A DNA stretch of 39,264 bases. Source: a virus. Below are positions 33,260 to 39,264 of this stretch, one piece after another (position 1 is the stretch's first letter; every line of letters starts with the position of its first letter). The DNA lies in the IMG/VR virus record IMGVR_UViG_3300032053_000198, positions 1 through 39,264 of that record. One strand, 5' to 3'. Position numbers and translations under genes: made by a program. The notes under the pieces were generated by a model that worked only from the letters and a program-made list of their open reading frames with translations, made no database searches and was not told where the DNA came from.

Positions 33260-33958
33260 ATGGATATGTTCAACTTGGAAAAGCTGTTAGAACAAGCACA
33301 AATAGCCGAGAAGATATCAAATGGTATTGTTGACGACCAAGCCTATAATGTAATAACTAAAGCCATCAATGAGTCCGTGTTAATGGAAGCGCATGATGAA
33401 GTAGAAGGCATTTTAAGTAGAGGTCGCAGAATTAATAAAGTTGTTGATTTATCACAACTTGAGTCACAGGTCAATAAAGCATTTGGTATAAATGAATCGG
33501 TACAATCTACACAGACTAAAAAGGAACCAGTCACTATGAAAAAATCAATGAATGAAGGAGTTTCTGCTCCTAAACACACAGCCGCTGCTCTTGGCGTTAA
33601 TGACGCAAAGAAATTTCAAAAAGCAGCAGCAACATCACAAACAAAATTTGTAGATGCAAATACAGCAGCTGTCAACAAAGTTGACGCAGTAAATGCCGCT
33701 GGATTCAAGAAAGTTGAATCTAAAGGTGTTGCTAATGCTGGTGAAAAAAGAGGTTTTGCTGATAAGCAAAAAGGTAAATTTCAAGCTAATGCAGCTAAAC
33801 AAGAAGTGCCTGATGTATTAATACCTAAGAAACAAGTTGTTACTGAAAGTGCTAAAAAATACGTATCTTTTGTTAATTCTCTAAAAGATGTAGATAATGC
33901 ACCATTGATTGAGGCGATTATTCAAGGATTCAAATTATCTTATAAAAGTGGATTTTAA
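33260..33958 (+). CDS. Late virion-like protein with C-terminal SLK-NA-EA-G module
   Basis: A 232-residue protein. The N-terminal 80 residues are helical (MDMFNLEKLLEQAQIAEKIS). The middle is rich in Ala, Lys and Gln and probably disordered. The C-terminus, YVSFVNSLKDVDNAPLIEAI then IQGFKLSYKS, matches the N-terminus of the minus-strand protein at 37511 at about a third of positions (see findings). A late box precedes and a strong terminator follows; AAGAGG is the ribosome binding site. The composition suits a prohead core or internal virion protein. Not recognised by name. Confidence 0.65.
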   Translation: MDMFNLEKLLEQAQIAEKISNGIVDDQAYNVITKAINESVLMEAHDEVEGILSRGRRINKVVDLSQLESQVNKAFGINESVQSTQTKKEPVTMKKSMNEGVSAPKHTAAALGVNDAKKFQKAAATSQTKFVDANTAAVNKVDAVNAAGFKKVESKGVANAGEKRGFADKQKGKFQANAAKQEVPDVLIPKKQVVTESAKKYVSFVNSLKDVDNAPLIEAIIQGFKLSYKSGF

Positions 33959-33983
33959 TATTAAATCTAAATAAAACCTAAAT

Positions 33984-34013
33984 AAAAAGCATTCTCAAAA
34001 GAGAATGCTTTTT
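33984..34013 (+). terminator. Terminator before the DNA polymerase gene
   Basis: A perfect 13-base stem AAAAAGCATTCTC/GAGAATGCTTTTT with an AAAA loop. Confidence 0.93.
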
Positions 34014-34022
34014 GTATTGATA

Positions 34023-34044
34023 ATTCTATATTTTGTTATATAAC
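34023..34044 (+). promoter_or_regulatory. ATTCTATATT promoter and palindrome before DNA polymerase
   Basis: ATTCTATATT at 34023-34032 is the third exact copy of this motif. It is followed by the 10-base palindrome GTTATATAAC at 34035-34044, which ends just before the CAAGG ribosome binding site. In T4, gp43 represses its own translation at a leader hairpin, so the palindrome is worth noting. Confidence 0.45.
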
Positions 34045-34057
34045 CCAAGGCAATTCC

Positions 34058-36898
34058 GTGATTGAAAATAAAGTAATGTATTCGTCTATTCATCATGACC
34101 GAAACAACGAATTGATGTTTGTTTGGTATAATGATGGCAGTCGAATGGTGTATAAGACGAAGCATAAATTTTACACTCCTAATCAGGGAGAGTATGGTGC
34201 TCGTCCATGCGGCATGAAAGATATTTATGGAAAAGACATGTTTGAGGTTATCACTGATGGCAAAAAAGAAATGGATTTGCGTGCGCGTCACAACGGCCCA
34301 AGCAACTATCTTGCCGAACTTGATATTGATTTTAGAACTCGTTGGTTGCAGCAGGATTATCAAGATGTAGATGATTTGCGATTCTCAATGAAAGATTTCA
34401 ATATATGCTTTCTTGATATTGAAGTCGCAACAAAAGGAAAATTTCCAGTTGCATCAAAAGCTGAATATCCAGTAAATTGCGTTACGGTGCATTTTAGTAA
34501 AACTAATAATTATTTTACATTTGGGTTAAATAGAGAAATATCAGAAGCGATGACTGAAAAGTTATCAAATGCCAATTGTGAATATATAAATTGTCGCACT
34601 GAATATGAATTACTTGAGCAGCTATTCACTAAAATTGGTGATAATAATGTAGATATCTTAAGTGGCTACAATAGTTCGTTTTTTGATAATCCTTATTTGA
34701 TAAATCGAGCCCAAAAATTAGGCGTAGATATTAGGCTTTTAAGTAGACTTCCTACTAAATATAAAAGCGTATATGTTAGCAAAAGAGACGACTCTCTTAA
34801 AATAGCCGGTACTGAAGTAATTGATTATCTTCAATTATATCGTAAGTTTACAACATCAGAGCGCGATAATTATAAATTAGATACTATTGGCTTTATCGAA
34901 GTGGGTGAGCGCAAAGCTCCATTGCCTGATGGGTATATGTCGTATATAAATCACTGGGATGATTATGTATGGTATAATTTTAAAGACGTTGAATTAATTA
35001 AGCAGATTGATAATAAGCGAAGAATGTTCGAGACTACCATTGGCGCTTGTGCTGAGGCTAGAGTTCCATTTGGCTCTATTTTTGAAGCCAAAAAAATGCT
35101 AGTTGGTTTTATCGTTAACATTTTGCATAAAAAGAATCTCACTATGCCACCTCTAAAAGAGGCAGAGCGCGAGTGGTTTCCTGGTGCGTATGTATATTCA
35201 ACTCCGAACTATTATGAGTGGTTAGTCTCATATGATTATCGCTCAATGTATCCATCTATTATGATGGGCGCAAATATATCACCTGAAACCAAAGTTATAT
35301 ATCCTGTCGGAGAAGTTGTCCCAGAGCATATACTAAAAAATCTCGTGAAAAGCCCTTGGACTGCAAATGGAAAACGACAGGTATTTTATCGTAAAGATAA
35401 AGTAGGCATTGTTCCAGAGGTAGTTAAAATCTTATTTGATGGTCGTACTGAGTTAAAAGAGATGATGAAAGCATCTAAAAAACTTGGAAATTATGATGAT
35501 GTTGCTTATTATAATATGAAGCAAAATGCATATAAGTTATTTGGTAACTCACTTTACGGTCTACTTGGTAATCCATATTTCCAATTATATGACATTGATA
35601 ACTCAGCCTCAGTTACAGCCCTTGGTAAAGAATTGATTCAAACTACAACTAAAGACCTAGTGAGTTATTTTGATAATGAATTGGAATTTGACCCTAGATA
35701 TAAAGCGGTTTTTGGCGAGGCCCCACGATTATCTAAAGATTTAGCTGGTACTTTTGTAAATGAAGATGGTGAGACTTGTTATAAAAGATTGTCGCATGGC
35801 GATACTGATAGTTTCTTCGTAAGATATGAAGATATTTATGACTCATGGAAAGATAAAGTTGAAAATGAAGTTGGTGTATTGATATTCAATGGTACTGAAT
35901 GCTTTGTCAATGAGAAATTTACAATTTCAAATGAAATAGATGCTAAAAAGTTATTTAACAAAGCATGTAAAAAATACATAAGTTATTGGGATTCACTTGA
36001 TGACGAGAAGAAAAAGGATGCATTTTTTGAGGGATTGGTTACTGATGGCAAGATTCGAATAATATACAATCGTTATTTATTAACTGACTATTGTCGCATA
36101 TTTGATTCCGTGTTGCTGGAAGATAAATTAGCTGAAATTATGTTAAATTTCTCCAATTGCTGGAATTTCTATGAAAATACTTTATATCTAAAGCGAGAAA
36201 AATGCATTAGACAAGCAATTGTTACGGCTAAAAAGAAATATATATGCTTTGTTGAGAGTAATGAAGAGGTTAAATATTTTGACATAAATGAATATGGTCA
36301 AAAATATGTATCTCCTAAATTTGCTGTGACCGGTCTTGAAATTGTTCGTAGTTCTACTACACCATTTGCTCGTGAACGCATTCTTACTTTGATAACCGAG
36401 TTGCTTAAAAATAAAGATAAAAAACATATACGCAAAGAGTATCTGAATTTAAAACGCGAATATTATCAATTGGTTCATAGTGGTGATTGGTATAGTATTT
36501 CAATTCCATCCGGAGTTAAAAAAACACCACCACCGTATCTTGAATATATAGAATGGCCCGAAGAACTGAGGAAAAAAGTTGATTGGCGGCTTAGAGCTGG
36601 TTCTGTTTGGAATCATTTACTTGATACTGACCCAGTACTTAAGGATATGGGTTTAGAGCCTATTTTTGAAAGCTCTAAAGTTAAATTCATTAAAGTGGCA
36701 CCCAACACCTATAATATAAGCACTATTGCGTATGTTGGTGATAACTGTCCAGAGCGCATGTGGGAAATATTCATTCCTGATTGGGATTTACAATGGGAAA
36801 AAGTTTTGAAAAAAACAATGGATAGAATGTTTAATGCTATTGGATGGGGTATGGATGTAGAGAATGATGACCGCGAATTGATGCTAGAGTTATTTTAA
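34058..36898 (+). CDS. 43: Replicative DNA polymerase, family B (gp43-like)
   Basis: A 946-residue family B polymerase with proofreading exonuclease (T4 gp43 has 898). N-terminal domain includes GMKDIYGKDMF as in T4. Exo I is CFLDIEVATKG with Asp120 and Glu122. Polymerase motif A is YDYRSMYPSI (Asp393), motif B is NAYKLFGNSLYG at 490-501, motif C is HGDTDSFF with Asp582 and Asp584. All catalytic residues are present and there is no intein or split. It copies the genome with the clamp, gp44/62-like loader, gp41-like helicase and gp32-like protein. The GTG at 34058 is preferred because AAGG lies 7 bases upstream; ATG 34076 is the alternative. Confidence 0.96.
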   Translation: MIENKVMYSSIHHDRNNELMFVWYNDGSRMVYKTKHKFYTPNQGEYGARPCGMKDIYGKDMFEVITDGKKEMDLRARHNGPSNYLAELDIDFRTRWLQQDYQDVDDLRFSMKDFNICFLDIEVATKGKFPVASKAEYPVNCVTVHFSKTNNYFTFGLNREISEAMTEKLSNANCEYINCRTEYELLEQLFTKIGDNNVDILSGYNSSFFDNPYLINRAQKLGVDIRLLSRLPTKYKSVYVSKRDDSLKIAGTEVIDYLQLYRKFTTSERDNYKLDTIGFIEVGERKAPLPDGYMSYINHWDDYVWYNFKDVELIKQIDNKRRMFETTIGACAEARVPFGSIFEAKKMLVGFIVNILHKKNLTMPPLKEAEREWFPGAYVYSTPNYYEWLVSYDYRSMYPSIMMGANISPETKVIYPVGEVVPEHILKNLVKSPWTANGKRQVFYRKDKVGIVPEVVKILFDGRTELKEMMKASKKLGNYDDVAYYNMKQNAYKLFGNSLYGLLGNPYFQLYDIDNSASVTALGKELIQTTTKDLVSYFDNELEFDPRYKAVFGEAPRLSKDLAGTFVNEDGETCYKRLSHGDTDSFFVRYEDIYDSWKDKVENEVGVLIFNGTECFVNEKFTISNEIDAKKLFNKACKKYISYWDSLDDEKKKDAFFEGLVTDGKIRIIYNRYLLTDYCRIFDSVLLEDKLAEIMLNFSNCWNFYENTLYLKREKCIRQAIVTAKKKYICFVESNEEVKYFDINEYGQKYVSPKFAVTGLEIVRSSTTPFARERILTLITELLKNKDKKHIRKEYLNLKREYYQLVHSGDWYSISIPSGVKKTPPPYLEYIEWPEELRKKVDWRLRAGSVWNHLLDTDPVLKDMGLEPIFESSKVKFIKVAPNTYNISTIAYVGDNCPERMWEIFIPDWDLQWEKVLKKTMDRMFNAIGWGMDVENDDRELMLELF

Positions 36899-37046
36899 CC
36901 TTTTTGGTCAAAATTTTGTCCAAGATTTGTTGAGCAAATAGACTCTATTTTCCTATGCGATTCATATTCATTAATTATTTTTATTTGTCGAATCATTTTT
37001 GGTTTCAAAAAATAATATAAATAAGGATTTGAGTATTGTTGTATGT

Positions 37047-37511
37047 TCACGCACCACCCGCGTCAGTTGCATACCCTAAATTAACACTACCCCCACTACC
37101 AACAGTTGGACCAGCTCCGTCCGGAGCATTATTGGAATTTCCTACTCCTAAATTGCGTCTTGTAAATGGATTTTGCATAGAATCAGAATCTCTTCCGGCA
37201 GGAGGATATGTCATTGTGCGACCACCTTTAACTCCGGATTGACTTTTATTTACCATATCTAATGACTTATCTGATAGTGTTTGTGAGAAAAATTGATTAT
37301 CTCTGTTTGGTGTATAATTTACGGTACTTCCTGGCTTTTCTTGTAAATTATTTTTATTATATTCAGAAAAGTACATATCCAATCCACCGAAACTAGCCAA
37401 AGGCGCTGATTCATAAAATATATGCATATAACCAGTTTTCACCGCCTCTAATACGGATGCATTTTCAGGTGTTTTGAGGGATTCTAAAAAAGTGTTAAAT
37501 GTATTTTTCAT
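37047..37511 (-). CDS. Late virion-like protein with N-terminal SLK-NA-EA-G module
   Basis: A 154-residue protein on the minus strand between the polymerase and clamp loader genes. The N-terminus, MKNTFNTFLESLKTPENASV then LEAVKTGYMHIFYES, shares its pattern with the C-terminus of the protein coded at 33260-33958. The rest is rich in Gly, Ser, Asn and Pro (GGRTMTYPPAG, GPTVGSGGSVNLGY) and probably disordered. A TATAAAC box lies 28 bases upstream on the same strand. No ribosome binding site is evident. A head-associated protein is likely from its promoter and composition; the name is unknown. Confidence 0.65.
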   Translation of the reverse strand: MKNTFNTFLESLKTPENASVLEAVKTGYMHIFYESAPLASFGGLDMYFSEYNKNNLQEKPGSTVNYTPNRDNQFFSQTLSDKSLDMVNKSQSGVKGGRTMTYPPAGRDSDSMQNPFTRRNLGVGNSNNAPDGAGPTVGSGGSVNLGYATDAGGA

Positions 37512-37538
37512 GAATTAGTTTTTAATTTGTTTATTCAA

Positions 37539-37545
37539 GTTTATA
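37539..37545 (-). promoter_or_regulatory. Candidate late promoter box TATAAAC (minus strand)
   Basis: GTTTATA on the plus strand reads TATAAAC toward the minus-strand gene starting at 37511. A TATATT box for the plus-strand gp44-like gene lies beside it at 37554-37559, so this is another late/early divergent region. Confidence 0.5.
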
Positions 37546-37588
37546 TATTTCTATATATTAATACATACATAATCATCAAGAGACTTAT

Positions 37589-38620
37589 ATGAACCTTTTT
37601 TCAGACGATAGTGAAATATTGATAGCTAATGAACGGCATAATCAAGCAATAACAGAAGTTAGAAATGAGATTAATGGCGCTTGGCCTAAAAAATATGAAC
37701 CAAAATGTATTGATGATGTGATATTACCTCAACACATCAAAAATACTGTATCGTTCGCATTAGAACATAATCAATTTCAACACATGATTTTCCATAGTGG
37801 AAAACCTGGAACTGGAAAAACAACTCTCGCAAGAGTTATTCCAGAAGAATTTAAAACAGATAGTATTTTCTTGACCGTTTCTAAGCACTCAATGGATATT
37901 TTAGATGTTATTCAAAATTATTCAATGCAAAAGTTGACTGACGGAAAACCTCGATTCGTTATCATTGATGAAGCCGACAGGCCATCACCAACAATTGCCG
38001 CTAATTTTTATAATGGGCTGCAATCAATAATGGATAATGCTACGGCAACTATTCGTTTTATTTTTACATGTAATAATCTTTATAAAATACCAGAACCAAT
38101 TCGTGCATCGCGATGCGCTCCTATTTCATTTGCACATCGCGATGATGTAGAAGTTAAAAAAGCGCTTTTTAAAAGAATGATTCAAATAGCCGAGATTGAA
38201 ACTGGTAAAGTCGGTGGTACATTTGATAGAGAAACATTGAAAGAAATAGCTCGGTTTCACTATCCCGACATGAGAGCTATTATTGGCGCAATGCAATCTT
38301 CATTTTTAGAGAATCTAGGTAGTATTATTGGGGTTCCAACATTCTCTGCTAGTGATTATGTTGCTAAAATGTGGGAGTATATTGAATTATTTGATGATGA
38401 GGGTTTAAGGTTATTCACAACAGAGCATATAGTCGATTATAGCGCCGTTTACAGCCCGTTTGGTAGTTACGTAATGCAACGCATCGACAAGAAGCATAGA
38501 CTGGATTTTGCGGTATTATTGGGCTATTATCAATCACAGTCTGCAACACAAGTTGTTGACCAAGAAATTAATTTAGATGCATTTATGTGTCGCATAATAC
38601 AATTGATAAAAAGCAAATAG
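37589..38620 (+). CDS. 44: Clamp loader large subunit, gp44/RFC-like AAA+ ATPase
   Basis: A 343-residue AAA+ clamp loader subunit (T4 gp44 has 319). Walker A GKPGTGKT at 71-78, Walker B FVIIDEADR at 123-131 (T4 has a DEFDR form), sensor 1 FTCNN at 159-163, and the SRC arginine-finger motif at 174-176 in IRASRCAP. The C-terminal third is helical as in RFC collar domains. In T4, four gp44 and one gp62 open the gp45 ring and place it at primer ends. A purine-rich AAGAGA lies 8 bases before the ATG. The following gene is a likely gp62. Confidence 0.93.
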   Translation: MNLFSDDSEILIANERHNQAITEVRNEINGAWPKKYEPKCIDDVILPQHIKNTVSFALEHNQFQHMIFHSGKPGTGKTTLARVIPEEFKTDSIFLTVSKHSMDILDVIQNYSMQKLTDGKPRFVIIDEADRPSPTIAANFYNGLQSIMDNATATIRFIFTCNNLYKIPEPIRASRCAPISFAHRDDVEVKKALFKRMIQIAEIETGKVGGTFDRETLKEIARFHYPDMRAIIGAMQSSFLENLGSIIGVPTFSASDYVAKMWEYIELFDDEGLRLFTTEHIVDYSAVYSPFGSYVMQRIDKKHRLDFAVLLGYYQSQSATQVVDQEINLDAFMCRIIQLIKSK

Positions 38621-38627
38621 GTAAAAA

Positions 38628-39050
38628 ATGGCTAGATTCGACTCATTTGAATTTCTTAAAGAACGCGCCTTAAGTATAGAGCCAACTGAAAGTCAATTAG
38701 ATTCATTTGACATCTTTATGACTCAAATGGCCCTATCTATGGTTCATAATCAAAAACACTTATGCGAAAAAATTAATTCACATGATTTTTTTGCACTACC
38801 AAAACCAATTCAATGCATGGCATTAACTTCATTGGATGGAAAAAATTTATATGTTAAGTGGAATAAGTCAAAAAAAACAGCATCCCAAGAGCGAGAAGAT
38901 ACCATTGAGAAGGTTATGAAAGTGTATGATTGTTCACGAAATGAATCTCAAAGCTTTCTCGCAAATGGCATTATAAATCTAGAAAAACTAGAAGACCTTT
39001 ATGCGAGAATTTATGCGCCAAATGATATCAAGTTTAGGGTTAAAAAATGA
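38628..39050 (+). CDS. 62: Probable clamp loader small subunit, gp62-like
   Basis: A 140-residue helical protein directly after the gp44-like gene (7-base gap, AGG in the ribosome binding site). It is shorter than T4 gp62 (187), but the second half, with YVKWNKSKKTASQEREDTIE, KVMKVYDCSRNESQSFLANG and NLEKLEDLY, parallels the T4 segment holding KW, a helix ending in a Tyr, and a following KSILTKNGK...L helix. The resemblance is partial and the call leans on synteny. Its end overlaps the next gene by 4 bases. Confidence 0.55.
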   Translation: MARFDSFEFLKERALSIEPTESQLDSFDIFMTQMALSMVHNQKHLCEKINSHDFFALPKPIQCMALTSLDGKNLYVKWNKSKKTASQEREDTIEKVMKVYDCSRNESQSFLANGIINLEKLEDLYARIYAPNDIKFRVKK

Positions 39051-39238
39051 ATAATATTGAATATATAATGGATTTATTTGTGGTGAGTAAAGAGAAAGCC
39101 GAAGAGCTAATTGCCTCCGGCTTAAATGTTGACGCTATGCGACAGGGTTGGTCTAAAGAGCTTAATGCTGAATTAACTGAAATTGATGTTAAATTAAAGA
39201 CGGTCGTTGAAACCTTCTTCTCTGAGGAGTCCTCTTAA
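39047..39238 (+). CDS. Small protein sharing a helical module with the gp62-like protein
   Basis: A 63-residue helical protein whose ATG overlaps the preceding stop (ATGA). The first 26 residues, with IMDLFVVSKEKAEELIASGL, follow the same pattern as VMKVYDCSRNESQSFLANGI in the preceding protein (pattern M..(Y/F)..S(K/R)...A.G(I/L)) and look like a UBA-like three-helix fold. T4 has regA next to gp62, but this is far too short for RegA. Function unknown. Confidence 0.6.
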   Translation: MNNIEYIMDLFVVSKEKAEELIASGLNVDAMRQGWSKELNAELTEIDVKLKTVVETFFSEESS

Positions 39239-39264
39239 GGCATCCCCATCATCATCGTCAATCG
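39194..39264 (-). CDS. Possible 3' end of a minus-strand gene leaving the window
   Basis: On the minus strand a frame enters from the right edge and ends at a TAA (39194-39196), reading IDDDDGDALRGLLREEGFND before the last two residues. The acidic lead and charged helix resemble ends of the virion-like proteins in this window, and minus-strand late genes recur between replication genes here. It would overlap the plus-strand gene by 45 bases. Evidence is short, so this is tentative. Confidence 0.3.
   Translation of the reverse strand, partial: IDDDDGDALRGLLREEGFNDRL

Noticed and set aside
37016-37023. Exact T4 late box TATAAATA on the plus strand
   Set aside because: The DNA downstream is the 3' end of a minus-strand gene and no plus-strand gene of good quality follows; the short frame at 37036 looks like a shadow.
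36899-37046. Terminator for the DNA polymerase gene
   Set aside because: Only the palindrome CAAAATTTTG and T-rich runs are visible; no G/C-bearing stem followed by a T run could be supported.
1-39264. tRNA genes, CRISPR arrays, integrase or attachment sites
   Set aside because: Intergenic spaces are short and were read for cloverleaf arms, regular repeats and recombinase motifs; none were seen.

Overview
The window is part of a low-GC (roughly one third G+C by eye), tightly packed genome of a T4-superfamily tailed phage (myovirus-like). The evidence is a nearly complete T4-type replication and recombination set: UvsW-like helicase, UvsX, gp41-like helicase, gp32-like single-strand binding protein with its zinc triad, gp61-like primase, gp45-like clamp, family B polymerase (gp43), gp44-like clamp loader and a probable gp62, plus a gp25-type baseplate domain. 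The host cannot be told from the sequence. No tRNA, rRNA, CRISPR array or integrase was seen, and no gene-free stretch exceeds about 260 bases.

Layout. 1-1112: 3' part of a virion or adhesin-like gene and a small late gene. 1104-4972 (minus): three genes, ending in the UvsW-like helicase and including a SWIM zinc-finger protein. 4973-5231: divergent control region with a 22-bp direct repeat. 5232-13125: accessory genes, namely a divergent polymerase with family A-like motifs, small unknowns, three glycosyltransferase-like genes, a SLOG/DprA-like protein and a DnaJ. 13160-18381: a 1432-residue multidomain baseplate protein with a C-terminal gp25 domain, and its partner. 18439-25086: uvsX, gp41, two unknowns, gp32, an unknown and the primase. 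25090-28301: methyltransferase-like and glycosyltransferase-like genes, a TnpB element with its probable omega RNA, and a small gene. 28387-39264: clamp-like gene, virion-like gene, a second clamp-like gene, further virion-like genes on both strands, DNA polymerase, and clamp loader subunits.

Control. Two promoter classes can be proposed. TATAAAC lies about 25-45 bases before the starts of likely virion genes on both strands and resembles the T4 late box TATAAATA. A second class, ATTCTATATT or a plain TATAAT/TATATT, precedes replication and accessory genes, sometimes so close to the ATG that the transcript would be leaderless. Late virion genes are interleaved with replication genes, and strong hairpin terminators separate the units.

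Most notable: no GATC site was found anywhere in the window although about a hundred are expected; a second, divergent polymerase; two different sliding-clamp-like proteins; a gp25 domain at the end of a giant Ig-like protein; a TnpB with intact catalytic residues beside an orphan late promoter; and a roughly 30-residue module shared by two otherwise unrelated late proteins.
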